From Tanypteryx hageni (taxonomy: Eukaryota > Arthropoda > Insecta > Odonata > Petaluridae), in assembly GCA_028673005.1 (NCBI GenBank), contig CM054117.1, forward strand, positions 35,666,061 through 35,730,060: a stretch of DNA of 64,000 nt, given 5' to 3'. A program made the translations under genes and the position numbers. Shown one piece after another: positions 12,401-24,472 of this stretch (its first letter is position 1; every line of letters starts with the position of its first letter). The notes under the pieces were generated by a model. It was not told the DNA's origin. It saw only the letters and a program-made list of their open reading frames with translations, and made no database searches.

Positions 12401-13195
12401 TGGTTCCACCTCCAAAATGGTGTATGAATAGATACATGCATTCATTTAAAACCGTTTCCATTATGATAAGGTCAAAAGAGTCTTGAGGCATGCTTAGCAA
12501 TTCTCTGAAAGCCTTTGTTTTGACCTGATGCCTGCATGTCTCAATCCCCCATGTCCACACTGTTTTTACTCTGTCTATTGCATTGTGGTGCACCATGCCT
12601 TCTATTTCAAACACCTCTTGAATTCTCTCATATGATCCCTGAAATTTAATCAGATGTTTAGATTTATGAGCCTTCTCTTCCCCAATATGAAATTTATCTG
12701 CTGATTCACATAAGTCAATTAATAAGAAAAAGGTCTTGCTGTCTTAAGTTTTGATAAACACATGCTGGAAAATGTTTGTTAAATTTTCATACTTTATAAT
12801 TATGTATGATGTATCACTGATATGCTAATATTATGATAAGCCTATTTTAAATTTCATGGTTTTATCGCATTGAATTTAAACCAATTGAAAGTGGATAAAT
12901 TTATGCTACAGGTTATGTTAATGCATTCATAAAATATTATAATTGATCAATTTCTCAGACATTGTATTACCTCTAAGTTTAAATGTTTCAAATTTGGAAC
13001 ATCCTCCTTTTCAGGATCTGGACTAAAAGAAGTTATATTATGTCCCCTTCTAGCCAGGGCTAATATTAGGATACGGTTCCAAATGTGATGACTTCGGGAT
13101 GGAGTTGGCATTACAGCTAAAATCCTGGCAGTATCGGCTACCCCTAACAACACAACAGATGCTGCCATGACAGTTAAAAACCACTTAGCTTGCAT
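9131..13195 (-). CDS. UGT: UDP-glycosyltransferase A, seven-exon gene (exon 4 damaged)
   Basis: The enzyme transfers a sugar, usually glucose in insects, from a UDP-sugar to small lipophilic acceptors in the ER lumen. Coding exons on the minus strand are 13195-12971, 12638-12399, 11353-11131, 10543 to about 10431, 10185-9954, 9817-9598 and 9434-9131. Exon 1 encodes a signal peptide and the His36-His37 pair (SRSHHIW) holding the catalytic base. Exon 2 has the DSFDL segment that should carry the partner Asp. Exons 5-6 form the UDP-sugar-binding fold, with the UGT signature FVSHGG...DQ in exon 6. Exon 7 has the membrane span and ends KLKKL, fitting a KxKxx ER-retrieval signal. Exon lengths and phases equal those of UGT-B except at exon 4, whose last 13 codons and donor are replaced by unrelated sequence. 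The gene may therefore use a weak in-phase donor (giving about 518 residues) or be a recent pseudogene. Confidence 0.85.
9598..9817 (-). CDS. UGT: UGT-A exon 6 with UGT signature
   Basis: A 220 nt exon starting HPKILLFVSHGG after a CAATAG acceptor. It contains the PROSITE-type UGT signature from FVSHGG to the DQ of FFIDQHTN and ends NDP-AG|GTTAAA. Family residues for UDP-sugar binding are all present. Confidence 0.92.
9954..10185 (-). CDS. UGT: UGT-A exon 5
   Basis: A 232 nt exon after TTTTACAG, starting DIEIFLNESETGAVFISFGS and ending LPQEDILG with a G|GT split codon. It encodes the first half of the nucleotide-sugar-binding domain, including the KWLPQ motif that contacts UDP in the family. 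Confidence 0.9.
10431..10543 (-). CDS. UGT: UGT-A exon 4 (conserved part; 3' end uncertain)
   Basis: After an acceptor (ATCATGAAG) the exon encodes GKSLPPLVELGSN...LVNNHYLISGPQAHLPGVVEV, matching UGT-B exon 4 for 37 codons. The remaining 13 codons and the AAG|GTAAGT donor found in UGT-B are missing. In their place is a small GTTGTAGAA duplication and unrelated sequence. A weak in-phase donor (GTAGAA) lies at 10430; a better GTAAAT donor at 10387 would break the frame. Confidence 0.6.
10620..11130. other. UGT-A intron 3, nothing else recognised
   Basis: AT-rich intronic sequence with no recognisable element. Confidence 0.4.
11131..11353 (-). CDS. UGT: UGT-A exon 3
   Basis: A 223 nt exon, fully open, starting IPIVRITALGIGPW and ending at ...AAAGCATATG|GTAAGT. 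It aligns over its whole length with UGT-B exon 3 and forms the end of the acceptor-binding half. Confidence 0.85.
11498..11861. repeat. MITE in UGT-A intron 2
   Basis: An imperfect inverted repeat of about 33 bp bounds this stretch: left GCGTTTAAGCATTACGTAAC, right (minus strand) ACGTTCAAGTATTACGTAAC. A further internal CATTACGTAA word lies at 11760. The interior is non-coding. Confidence 0.55.
11862..12398. other. Rest of UGT-A intron 2
   Basis: AT-rich intron sequence. A GC-richer patch at 12110-12190 contains a short frame with no family match. Confidence 0.4.
12399..12638 (-). CDS. UGT: UGT-A exon 2
   Basis: An 80-codon phase-0 exon between AATTTCAG and a GTAAGT donor. It begins Gly-Ser-Tyr-Glu and contains DSFDLIIMETV, the region that holds the Asp assisting the catalytic His in UGTs, then HHFGGGTR. 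Confidence 0.85.
12971..13195 (-). CDS. UGT: UGT-A coding exon 1
   Basis: ATG at 13195 opens a 75-codon phase-0 exon ending AACTTAGAG|GTAATA. It encodes a hydrophobic signal peptide (to about residue 23) and the N-terminal beta-alpha unit with PTPSRSHHIWNR. An acceptor (TTGTTTCAG) lies just 2 nt before the ATG, so the gene probably has an upstream non-coding exon. A longer open frame to 13246 exists but crosses that acceptor, so 13195 is preferred. Confidence 0.85.
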
Positions 13196-14332
13196 TTCTG
13201 AAACAATAAAAATGGTAGGGTCATTTTCAATCGAGTTTTGATACACAAAATTGTTAAATATAAACCATTATCACTGAGAAAAATCGTGGTTTATTATACA
13301 TTTTGGAGGTAGTTTCCATTGTTAGGTTGTATTTGGATTCTTAAAGAGAAGAATAAAAGTTTATAAAAATAAAAAGTTTATTCTTATTATAGTCATTTCG
13401 AAACGAATAAGTACTCTTCGTTATGCTACTTAAAACTATTGCCAACGTTTATACAATCAAATTTAATTCAAAGTTTCAATAGTCATAAAATGTATGTTAG
13501 TTAGAGAAAAATTAGTATTACACAGAGATGCACAAAAAGAATTTTTGAAATTTTTTTCGAAGTAAAAAAATCCAAACAAACACCAATTTTGATAGCAACT
13601 TGAGAAATCAGAGAATCGTTCACTGATTTAGTTTGAGCGTTTAAATATGGAAGCACGGCACGTAAAAGCGCAGAATTCGAGTAACACGTTATTTTCGTGA
13701 GCAAGTGCCTACTTGTGTAACGCACAAATTTAATAATGGATATATTCAGCGAATGTTATTGCATCGAAAATATATTCCGCATTTCGAATTATATTACGGC
13801 AGTGAACAACATTTCCGAACTTTTCACAAAAGGCCTGCAAAATTTCAATATTCTTGCTCATTCTAGCAATAGAACGATCTATCTGTGATCTATTATTTTC
13901 ATTGAAATTTTCTCGCTTCTTTTTAACTCAAACATCCTCTTGACCCTTGGTTGTCGTGGTGGTTTCCAAGCGTCAGTCAAAATGTGGGGCCCGAGGAGAG
14001 GAAAGAAAACTTAAGAAAAAATGTGTTTAAAATTTCAATTAAAAACTTCCTTTTGATTCTCTTGGATTTCGAGAGTCTTCTTACAGGGCAAAGTGGGGGC
14101 GCGAAGTGTGAAGTAAGTTGTCGCAAAGCTGACAACTGATTCGCAGAACTGACCTAAAATCGAGCGGTCATATTGTTTACATTGCAGCCGACAAGGTATC
14201 TGATATATGATACATACATACATACATAAGATGGATCATTATTCAAATAATAAGTATCCTTCCATTTGGCGAAACAATAAGCGCGAAGACTCGAGATACT
14301 AAAGTAACCGACTGAACGTTGAAGTTTTAAAG
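13196..14332. other. Upstream flank of UGT-A
   Basis: This side should hold the non-coding first exon and promoter of UGT-A, but neither can be fixed by sequence alone. CpG words become frequent from about 13,700. No other gene is seen. Confidence 0.4.
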
Positions 14333-14600
14333 CCGGGATCGGCAAACTACGGCTCGCGGGCCGCATGCGGTCTCCGAGCCATTTATAGGGCGATCCGTCA
14401 AATTTAACCCACAAGTTCATGTGTTTTGGTAAATTTACGACGATAAAACCTTCAATTTTGAAACGCTAATTCTAAAAACATAATTTACGCTTGATTTTCA
14501 CTTACATGAAACCTCAAAATTGCTATAGGCAACTTCCGATTTAAACTTCAATCCGGTCCGCCAAAACAATTCCCAATGCGGCCTGCCAAAGTATTCGCAA
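14333..14600. repeat. hAT-like repeat fragment
   Basis: The left end reads GATCGGCAAACTACGGCTCG followed by CGGGCCGCATGCGG, close to the well-known hAT terminal repeat type GGGTCGGCAAACTACGG. The right side repeats GGTCCGCCAAAAC and GCGGCCTGCCAAAG. No coding content. Confidence 0.45.
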
Positions 14601-15229
14601 TCACCAAATGCTAACGTTAAGAAAACAATTGAACGCAAAGTTACAAAAATGCGGAGGTTTCCAAAAATTTCCTTTTTAGCTTACTTATTTTTATAATTGA
14701 AAAGATTCTGCATTGTAATTGCAGCAACATAGGACTGAACGACAATTTTTAAAGCGCGTCAAAAATAAATTAAAGAATTCCGGAACGATACTCTCCAGAT
14801 TTAAAGCGCAGACTCAGCGGTGGATACAGAATTGTTTTTTTTTACCTGCCGAGTGAGGATTTTTTCCTCGTCCAATTCGTCTTTAGGGCGCGAGCATTAA
14901 ACCAATCCACTCGATGATAGCGATCGAGTTGTTCTACTCGACTGCTATAAGAGTTTTCTAGTTCATAAGTGGGCGGCGTAGCAGGGATAGTTGCGAGAGG
15001 GCGAAATGGAGACGGGTGATGAGGGAAGGGGATCATGAGGGGGTTTGGGAGAGATAAGGGGCGAGAAAACGAACTCTTTTGGTTAATATATTTTTCTGTG
15101 ACTTTTAATTTGTTGAGAGAGCTGCCATCTCTTGGTATACTCAATTAACAGTCGCATTTTGTTTATGAGACCCGACAGTCGCTAAGAAAATTATATTAAT
15201 GTGTATTTGCAAACATGAAACTTCACTTT
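14601..15229. other. CpG- and purine-rich stretch upstream of UGT-A
   Basis: Contains a possible minus-strand donor (CGGCAG|GTAAAA at 14846/14845) that could end a non-coding first exon of UGT-A, and a purine-rich tract at about 14990-15070. This is weak, positional evidence only. Confidence 0.25.
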
Positions 15230-15420
15230 TACTTTCTCATATACGTAGTATATAGAGAAGTATTGTAATCGTGAAAAAATTCGATTTCGAGATTTTGATG
15301 GAAATACACGTTTTAGGTGTCCCCGAGTCCATAAAGGTGGTTTTCCCCATGCCGCCTGTCTGTCTGTTCGCGGGTCTAGGGCCCAAACGCGTATATAAAA
15401 TCGAATGGTATTTCGTATTT
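15230..15420 (+). repeat. R1-like dispersed repeat fragment
   Basis: Begins with the palindromic ACGTAGTATATAGAGAAGTA end, followed by GAAAAAATTCGATTTCGAG and GGAAATACACGTTTT. This is the terminal part of repeat family R1, described at 26785-29490. The downstream part diverges from that family. Confidence 0.5.
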
Positions 15421-17029
15421 ATGCAATATATAATATTTTGCAGACCATTTTTTCATAAAAATGATATTTCACAAAAATAAAGGGTAGTTTATTCTTCGCG
15501 ATTTTTAGAAAAATTGGATTTATTCAAAAATGGCTCAAGAGAATTTTCTTAAAAATCAATCCAGTTGTAGAGCCTGATATCACAAATAATGTTGCGTAAG
15601 CCATATTTCTCTAAAAATCACTATATGGCGTCCAGTGACATTACAATGCACGCTAAGCTACCTTACCTATGCCCTATGACGTCACCCCTCTGCCGCGATC
15701 CATTCAAAATCTTATTACAGCCTAAACGGTTAAACTAAATCGAATGATCTCATATTTGTGGATAATATCATTCGTAATAGACACTTTGAAGAGGTGAACG
15801 ATACTGCACAACAATTAAGGATGCTTTCACTTTCGTTTTACTCAAAAATGGTTATAAGGATTTTGATTAAATCCATCTGATCGTACGGGCTAATGTCGCA
15901 AATAATACTAGCTAAGTCATATGTCTCAAAAAAATTACTAAATATTGAGCAGTGGCATTAAAATATAAGCTAAACTACGGTTAACTTTGAATTATAAACG
16001 TTTTTCTTTTATAAGCCTGCACAGTTGACCAAACGTATATATTTACGTTTATTTTGCCTTAGAATTCGAGTTCTTTAGATGTGCGTCCTGTTAGATGACT
16101 TGACAGCATCTATTTTTTATTACTGTTTTAAGGTGTTCTATCGCCAATAGAAGTAATTTATTTTTAGTTGTGCATCAATTATACACTATGCACTGTCATA
16201 TACTCTTCCAATCTCCGATCTCAAGGGTGAAAAAATTATTTTCCTTTCACTATCAAGACGAAACTGATAAACGCGTTTTGTAAGTTGATTTTAAGCTTTG
16301 ATGCATATTGAAGCAATAAAGTTTTATTACTGAAAAAAAAACAATTTACATTAACTGGCTGATCTAGTTCATTTAAATGAAAAGAATTTATATAATTGCA
16401 CGCCTTAATGAGAAGCTATAATATGAGCACTTTTCAATGTTCACGGACATGTGTTGGCAAATTATGTAACTTTTTATTTCGTTAATTCAATCAAGAAATT
16501 AAATTATCCCACAATACGTATACGTAACGTGTCATTGCTCCAATAGTTATCGCTCACGCGCTAAGAGGACTTTATGACCTGAATGAATGGTCGACCTCGA
16601 TCCGGCAATTTGCGAGATGGCAAACAATTTAATTAAAAATGTAATTCCGACGACCTCTCACGGCTATATACAGGCGAAGAAAGAAAGTTGATAATTTCAA
16701 TGAATTGACTTCGTGTCTTTTGAATTGGTGTCTTGAGATTTGGATTTAATCTGCTCACTGGTTCCGGAATAAACTAAAATAAAGTTAAATACCCTTCAAA
16801 ACGCCGTTCTCCGGAAATCTTTATAATATTACTAACAATGTTTGACTCGATGAGTCATTTATCAATTATGTGCCGCTCTTTGGAGGCAAAATAAATAGGT
16901 TCAGCATAAAGCCACTCGATTTATAGTACTGCACTTCTCGAAGAGTATGGTGGCCCGTTTACTCATCGACTCCTACATTTTCTTTATTTCAACGACCCCG
17001 AACTTGTGATTACTTATACTGGAATATTT
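15421..17029. other. Long spacer, no gene recognised
   Basis: No frame above background and no recognisable transposase. AT-rich with scattered CpG. Confidence 0.4.
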
Positions 17030-17240
17030 ATTATTTTCCGAGAGTTGGAAATGACGTCATTTTAAATCTACTTTCTGTTTCTGTCTGTCTGTATGTCCGC
17101 CTATTAATTTTGAACCGATGGACCGATTTTCACGACATTTGGTGGAAATCTCTTGCTACTTGGGCCGGGTTCCCGAGGATAGTTTTTGTCGCGAAGATTG
17201 AAAGTCCCGGGTTCGATTCCAGGTACTTATAATTCCCATT
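17030..17240 (+). repeat. Dispersed repeat with a tRNA B-box-like word
   Basis: Contains a CTGTCTGTCTGTATGTCCGC tract followed by an ACCGATTTTCACGA phrase common in arthropod repeats, and then CCCGGGTTCGATTCCAGG, which matches the RNA polymerase III B box GGTTCGANTCC. A matching A box is not clear, so SINE origin is only a possibility. Confidence 0.3.
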
Positions 17241-18465
17241 TGATTTACATGGAGAATCTGTAATCTATCGTGCAGGATAATTTTCTCTTGCACATTATAA
17301 TATCTCAGAATTGTAATATCGGAGCGGGATTTGTACTATACTCTGGGGAAAATGATTAAAATTTTAATTTTTATCGCAGAACGTTGCTTATCGATCGTTT
17401 TTCTTCGAATTTCGTAGAAATACAGGCGTTTTTGAAGTTTTTTAATACTCATAAGGAGAGTGTTGCCATCGCAACGACTATTGTTGAACTCGAATTCGGT
17501 ATAATATAGTACACACGTTATTTTTGCCAGACAAATACGCGTGATCAATTTAGTTTTCTGTTCGAATGTGTTTGTAATATTTTATAACGCTAAATTATGA
17601 AATTTGTGAACAGAAAGAGCTACATATCCGCGGTGATTTTAAAACTAGTAAATCCAATGGAAATATTAAATAAATGATTAAATGGAAAGTAGGTATCATG
17701 ATTTCCGTGTGGATGAAATTGTTTAAAAACATATCACCAAACAAATCTTTCCACGCAGGACATATTCGTTGAAACGTTCACTATTTCAGTAAGATAATCA
17801 TTTTTCTATGCTGGTGAAAGTCCAACTTGAAAGTAAGCCATCGCGAATGCATCGTGACATCATCTTGCCGCTGAATTTCCTGGTATAGAATTCGTAAATA
17901 TCGTTTCTCTTTCAAAGACGCATTTGTCTCGATAATGAGAATAATATGAAAAAGCGCGTTTTATTTATTGTTTATTTAGAATTGTAAAATTAAAATTCTT
18001 TATAAATTTAGTATTACTTATAATTACATGGCATAAAGTATTTTATTCAATGATTAAATAAACAATTTTAACTTTCTATCTATAAACATTTGCTCGGGAT
18101 CTTAATTTGAAAATTTTGAAGACATCCCCTGCCGCCCACTGATTTTTCCAAAATATTATTTGTCGTCGTAATGAATGGCGTCGTATATCAAATACACCCT
18201 GCAAATTTCAGTGTTATATTTTTAGCACTTACTTGTTATTTTAAATTAATCGATGGCACAGACAGGCAGAGCGAACACATAAGCGTGCTTATAAAATAAA
18301 ACGCGCTAAAAATAATAATGGGCAGATAATTGCTCTGTAGTAATATCAGAAGAATACTATAAAAATAAACTGATGTGGGCAACACATGACTTTCTCCATA
18401 TTTATATGGCAAATTACATGTTGTTAGCTCTGGGATCGTTGTCAATATTTACTTCCGGTTGACAA
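17241..18465. other. Spacer, nothing recognised
   Basis: AT-rich. Short minus-strand frames at 17336-17548 and 18236-18445 have no family resemblance. Confidence 0.4.
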
Positions 18466-18990
18466 TTAAGAAAAGAAAAAGGAGCCTTACTAAGACGTAA
18501 CTAAGCGTCAATTGTTAACAATAGTCTTCGGTAGGTGGCATGGTGGTGGCAGCTAAATATAAGATATCTCTTAAACAATGCATTATATGAAAAAATGTAC
18601 CAAACAAAGGTTGTAGAAAATTAAATTTTCTACAACTTTTATTCCAGTACAGTTTTACATTTATCAAATATTAAAGCAAATATTTCAAAATAATGGATAA
18701 GTGACAAGAGTAAACACCCACTTTCGGTTGACCGATTTTTACCAAAAACTAATCAGATCTTCTAACTTTCATAAAAATGTTAAATATAAAATTTTGCATT
18801 GACCTGAATAATAGTTTTTGAGTTATAGCGCCCACAAAAATCTATCACATACAGACACAAAGACATCATCGAGAAAATAGTCAAAACGTGTTCAAGGGAC
18901 CTTAAAACATGTATTTCCGTTGAAATCTCGAATTCGATTTTTTTCATGAAAACAATACTTTCTCTATACTTCGTATATGGAGAAAGTAAA
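18466..18990 (-). repeat. R1 repeat copy, reverse orientation
   Basis: A recognisable R1 unit running from the AGGAGCC-TTACTAAGACGTAAC block, through the TTGTAGAAAATTAAATTTTC hairpin and the GAGTTATAGCGCCCAC block, to the palindromic TATGGAGAAAGTAAAA end. It faces the copy at 20055-20445, so the two form an inverted pair about 1.1 kb apart. Confidence 0.7.
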
Positions 18991-19027
18991 AACCAAACCA
19001 CGAGTTCAAATATGTTCGATGTTTTAG

Positions 19028-19340
19028 AGTAGGAATGGACAACCTTTTCTTCATAGAGGGCAGCATTTATGGCTGCAAATATTTCGGCGGGCCATATTGT
19101 AAGTTATGCTTCTGTTGGTTGGATTAGAGTTTGAATGCTTGAAAAGACAGCGGGCACGAATCCTGCGCATGTAGGATTTTTTCCAGGGTCGCCCGACCCC
19201 CTGTTTGTGTGATTTGAGGAGACCGCGCAAATTCAGCTGTTCCGTCCTTCGTAAGGGACGTTAAGCCGTTGGTCCCCTTGGTGCCCTTCGTTAAGAGTAG
19301 GCTAATGCCGACACTGGGTTTCTCTTCTCCCTTGCTATCC
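19028..19340. repeat. hAT-like end plus a SINE-like GC-rich fragment
   Basis: 19028-19110 resembles a hAT MITE end (TGGACAACCTTTTCTTCATA followed by GAGGGC and CGGCGGGCC). 19150-19330 is GC-rich and carries the phrase GGGACGTTAAGCCGTTGGTC, a sequence type seen in arthropod SINE or LINE tails. The exact family is not assigned. Confidence 0.35.
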
Positions 19341-20054
19341 AGATATTCATTGCACTACCTCTTAGATACCCATTGTGCTGGAAACATACATTAGTACAAG
19401 TATAAATCAGTATTATAGGGTTAAAATTTCAAAATTGAAGGTTTTATTACCATAGTCTTGTCAAATAATATGAATCTGTATGTTCAAGTTTTACGGGTCG
19501 CTATTTCATCATAAGCTGGAGGTTCTGCATATAACGCGGGCATTAGCCGTTAGGAATACTCTTTGATTCGTTATAGAACAGTAACGACGTTTATTGGCGA
19601 AAAATTACCCACCACTTCGTTCCTTAAGAAAAAATACCTATGTTTAACTATTTTTAAATTGAATGACCACACCGCAAAAAATTTTGCAACAGAATTTATG
19701 GAGGGAGCCTCACAAAACACAGATTTTAACAGAATTATTCGAGATTCTTATTGGGTTCCTTGTACCGCCAAATTGAAAAAATACTTTTCGCGGAAAGTAT
19801 CTTCCATCGGAATCAACCGTATACGAAATAACTTTCAGGTGCGTTTGAAAAACTTGAGTCACGTCCCCTCTCTCTCTAAAATGTTTTGGGAGATGTACTT
19901 CACAATTAATCTGCCGTAGAGCGTTGACTTATATGTTAATCGAAAAATCATTCCAAACTTCACCGTCGCACGAAATACTATCTCAAAGTGAATTAGTATT
20001 GTTTTAGAAACTCGAAGAAAAACGTACCGTTATTTTCCATGTTGAAATTTCAAT
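19341..20054. other. Spacer between inverted R1 copies
   Basis: Includes a 118-codon plus-strand frame (19563-19919) without recognisable motifs. It may be chance or part of a decayed element. Confidence 0.35.
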
Positions 20055-20445
20055 CGATTTTTACTTTCTCCATATACGAAGTATAGAGAAAGTATTGTTT
20101 TCATGAAAAAAAATCGAATTCGAGATTTCAACGGAAATACACGTTTTGAGGTCCCCTGAACACGTTTTGGCCATTTTCTCGATGATGTCTGTGTGTGATA
20201 GCTTTTTGTGGGTGCTCTAACTCAAAAACTACTAATTAGGTCAATGTACAATTTTATATTTAACATTTTTATGACAGTCACAAGAACTGATTTAGTTTTT
20301 GGTAAAAATCGGTCAACCGTGAGTGGGTGTTTACTCTTGTTACTCATCCGTTATTTTGAAATATTTGCTTTAATATTTGATAAATGTAAAAATGTATTGG
20401 TATAATAGTTGTAGGAAATTTAATTCTCTACAACCTTTGTTTGAT
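20055..20445 (+). repeat. R1 repeat copy, forward orientation
   Basis: Begins TTTACTTTCTCCATATACGA and continues with the R1 blocks in order (GGAAATACACGTTTTGAGG, GGGTGCTCTAACTCAAAAAC, GTGGGTGTTTACTCTTG, CTACAACC), then stops short of the outer third of the unit. Confidence 0.7.
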
Positions 20446-21878
20446 ATTGATTGATGCAATTCTGATAATTCGTTCAGATGTCTTAAAGAATGCACCATAA
20501 CTTTTATATATTCAAGATCTCAATTAACTCAATAATTTAAATTATTATTTTTTCATTCCACTGTTTTATAAAAGTTAACTAAAAAGCTTTTTATTTAATT
20601 TATATTTTTCATTCAGCGTGTTTCATATAACTTATTAATAAAAAATTATTGAATTTTTATTTTTTCACTTTTTGTGCGCTTCATAAAAGTTATTAATTTA
20701 AAATTTTCATTTTTATTTCATTTTTTATTTTCAATTTAATGTAAAATATGTGAATGTTTTCATATTCTTCAAAAATTAACTTTATTTGCTAACAAGGGAA
20801 GATGCCCATTGAAATTCTACAAGAAAATTTTTAATTAAAATGTTCTTAATAGATGCAATACAGAGCTATTATCTAAGTCAACGGTACCCAATTACTACAT
20901 GAAACTGGCAACAATCCAAATCACTAAGAATACATCAAATTCTCACGTTAAAAACTGATCTGTTGCTCGATTCAACGCATGTTAAAAAATTGATGGCAGC
21001 TCTTAACATAAAAAGGACAAACAATTATTAAATTATTATCTTGTCAACCTGCACATAAGTATGTGAACCAAGTCAACCAAAATGATTATCTTGAATATTT
21101 ATCAAGGACGCACAACAACAAGAAGGGATGTTGTTTGAAATTTTAGCCAGTCTCTGTATGCCAAAATAGCTTGAATTGAATATTAATCAGCACATGAAAG
21201 GAGATTAATTACCTTCATCTTCCTGGTAATGGCAGCTATAAATGTTACTTTGCACCAACTTTTACTTCCGCTTCTGAAACCAAACTATACACACTACACA
21301 GATATAAATAAAAGATTTGCTCAGGTATGCTTCGTATATACTCAAATTCAGAAGAGCTCTGACAAATAATTTACATATACTATTAACTGTGGAGCCATTG
21401 GCTATGTATGTTTCACTGAAGTTCAAATAAAGCAGTTTGATGTATATTAGATACTTAAATCACAATTGTCTTGGGATTATATGACTTTTAAAAACTACTG
21501 TACATATATCATGGCATATAATTTGGTCTTTAAAGCTATAATAAATATTTTAAAAGATTTGGGTTAACTTAAATACTGAGTATCAAAATAGAAATCACAG
21601 GCCAATGACTTCAGTTCTCATAGCACATTTGATCTTGGGCATTTTCAATATGATGGATTCATTATTTCTCCAGTATGATTCCAGCTTTTCTCTAACACAA
21701 AATTCCTTTGCTGCAGCGGAGTTATTTGATGATTTAACAAATTCTACAACTATTAAGTAGAAATTAACTTTGTATTTAATTATTTTGGTTAGCAGGACAA
21801 TAATGAAAGTATTAGTTGTAAATGTGAATGAATTTTATTGCAAGTTCCAATAGGTATCAAAGAATAATACAGTGTACT
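20446..21878. other. AT-rich spacer, no gene recognised
   Basis: Very AT-rich, with (A/T)n words at 20500-20760. No coding or RNA gene is supported. Confidence 0.4.
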
Positions 21879-22751
21879 CAGGGGTGTGTTAAGCTACCAC
21901 AGGGCCCAGAGCACCAGATGGGTTATGGGCCCCACACCTATGGGTTCCGATATAATGAAACCAATCAACCATAACACTATATTGATATTAGGAAGAAATG
22001 CAAGGATATTGTATCAAACAATTGAAATATGATATATTGATATTGCAATTTATAATAAAAAATAATTTTCCATTGGCCTGTTTAAGGACAATAATGCTCA
22101 AAAATATTGAAACTAAAAAGAATCAACCTTTTAATATTTAATAAATATATCACGAAAACAAATAAGGCAGATGACCTTGCAATCATATAAATGAAAATCA
22201 CGTAATTATGCAGCATTAATTATGCTAACTTAAGCTTGAAAGAAATTCTTTAGAGACCTTTCTCTGGAAAAGTCTGTTACAATGTCTTCAATATCGAGTC
22301 TCCTTGTTATGTCTCACACGATGCTGAGCACAGCCAAATCACTGAGTTTTTCCTCTGACAATGCTGAGCATAGATGATTTTGTACTCGTTTTAAAGTCAA
22401 CAAAGGACGCTCTCCCTCAGTATTTGACGACATAATAGTCAAATAAATTCTCAGTGCAACAAATACATTTGGGAAGGCCATATCTAGATTGGTAGTACTC
22501 AGTTCACAAATTGCATTTATAGGTATTTTCATAAAATCTCTTGTCCAGAGTGTGTGCTTTTTCATGCTGAAATATCTAAATTGACTTATATACTGTGATA
22601 TACAACAGAGGCTCTCCAACTTGTGCCACAGTAGATTTTTAGAGGTGCCGCGAAAAACTTGATGTAGTAAATAAATCAACAATTTGCATGTGTTGATGGG
22701 TAATCTGTGCAATAATTTTTCTTCTAATGAATTATGTAGTAGCATCAACAA
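21879..22751 (-). mobile_element. 3' end of a hAT transposon
   Basis: The left terminus (21879) starts CAGGGGTGTGTTAAGC, a hAT-type end. The minus-strand frame at 22314-22751 encodes the C-terminal dimerisation region of a hAT transposase (LDMAFPNVFVALRIYLTIMS, then NTEGERPLLTLKRVQNHL and EEKLSDLAVLSI). The usual Glu-Arg-Ser-Phe-Ser reads Glu-Arg-Pro-Leu-Leu here. The N-terminal and catalytic parts are missing, so it is inactive. The inner part is duplicated at 55551-55860. Confidence 0.75.
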
Positions 22752-23582
22752 AAGTAATACCCATATCTAACAATATATAAAGCTTGTCACAAGGCTTGGG
22801 TGCCACAAAACCCTCTTTATCTTTGCAAGTGTGCCATGGCTCAAAAAAGTTTCAGAACCTACAGATGTACAACAACAATGGCAAACATCCATCAGTTATT
22901 CTTTGAATAGTGACACTTTTAAGTTAATATATATTACAATGAAAATAAATGTATCAGGGCCCCTTAAATGTATATTTAATATTGAAAGATAGGTAATAAT
23001 GAAGTATGTTATTCTGAAATTCTTTTACATTACCTACATAGAATAATACTCCACAGGAATTGATGGATACATACAAGTATGTAAATTTAAAAAGTACATT
23101 TTTTTAGTATGTTATGCCTAAATTATACTTTGACAAATGATGTAATAAATCATATTTAATATTCTGCTGTACATCTAGTAAGCATTTTAGTATAATGTAC
23201 TTTCAGCTTAAAGTAGAAAAATAAGATTTCACTGTGTTGCTGTAAAAATTATCATAATCATTTACATATGCCAACATGCAACAGATTGGTGAGATATTAG
23301 GAATGCTTCCAACTTATGTTTTCCTGACTATTGCCAGCATAGATATAAGAATAACTCAGGGTGATCATTTTAAGAGAGGACACTTCATTCTAATAATAAT
23401 TAGTAGGAAAGAAATTGATGCATCAATATTAGTAGTAACATACTTTATTGTTAGGAAAACTTTGTAAATCAATCAAAATTTAAAGTAATAATTCAATTAA
23501 AAAACCTGTATTAATAATAGAACTAAGGGTTCCACTCAAAATGATCATTCTGTATAATATTAAATGACTATCAAAACATATT
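22752..23582. other. Duplicated spacer, no gene
   Basis: Alignable with 56620-57442. The short frame 23276-23467 has a counterpart at 57178-57417, but shared length reflects the recent duplication rather than coding constraint. Confidence 0.4.
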
Positions 23583-24472
23583 TACCGTATTTACCTGAAT
23601 CCAAGACGACCCCGAATCTAAGAATTTTAGCAGACTGTCAAAACAGAAAAAGATTTTATGACCTAATTTCTCACTGAATGTATTTGGTGTATATTTGGAA
23701 CACACGTATTTAGTATAGTTACACTAGCTTGTTTATTAATTAAAATGCTTTGTTACAAATTTTTGTCTAAAAAAAGAATTTTAAAAATGAATTTTTAAAA
23801 TTAAGAAATAAATTGAATTCTGGATCATAAGTTTACAATAAAAATTTTAATAGATACAATTATTTAATCTTGTTTAATTTGTTAAACAAACATCGATAAA
23901 ATGTGTAACCATACTTCCTACATTTCTATGACAACTCGTCGTGGTCAGTTCGTCGTGCATCAATTATTTGAACGAAAAATTACTCGTGCATCAAGACATT
24001 GCATGACAAACAGAGCAGGCCAATTCGTCGACAAATTGGTCACGAGAATTATTGGAAAGCAAGAGAGATTTTTCCACAAAAAAATTTCTTTATATTTCGA
24101 TAATATCAGAATGAATTGCAATTCTCTTTGCAATTTACGCGAGACAGTGTATGGCAGGAGGTGACTCCCAATCCAACAAGTGCATCCCCCTGCCGTACAA
24201 CAGTCATGGTGTCTCGCCTTCCAATTTGTCTCGCAACGAATGTCTTGTGACAAAATTGTCATGCAACGAATTTGTCTAGCGTTGAATTGACACATGATGA
24301 GTAGGTCGTGCGATGTATAGACATGCAACAAGTTTGTCGTATGACTAATTAAGGCGCGATCAATTCACCACGATATATTAACAGTATACGTACTCGAATT
24401 TAAGATGACCCCCGATTTTCACAAGCTGAAATTTGGAAAAAACCTTCGTCTTGGATTCGGATAAATAGGGTA
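23583..24472. repeat. MITE family M1, copy b
   Basis: Left end TACCGTATTTACCTGAATCC and right end (minus strand) TACCCTATTTATCCGAATCC, both bounded by TA. The CpG-rich internal word array seen in copy a is present but more decayed. Paralogous to copy d by the segmental duplication. Confidence 0.75.

Noticed and set aside
19563..19919. 118-codon plus-strand frame
   Set aside because: No recognisable domain, start context or splice signals. Left as spacer.
23276..23467. Small frame conserved in both duplication copies
   Set aside because: The similarity is expected from the recent duplication, the two frames differ in length, and no family is recognised.
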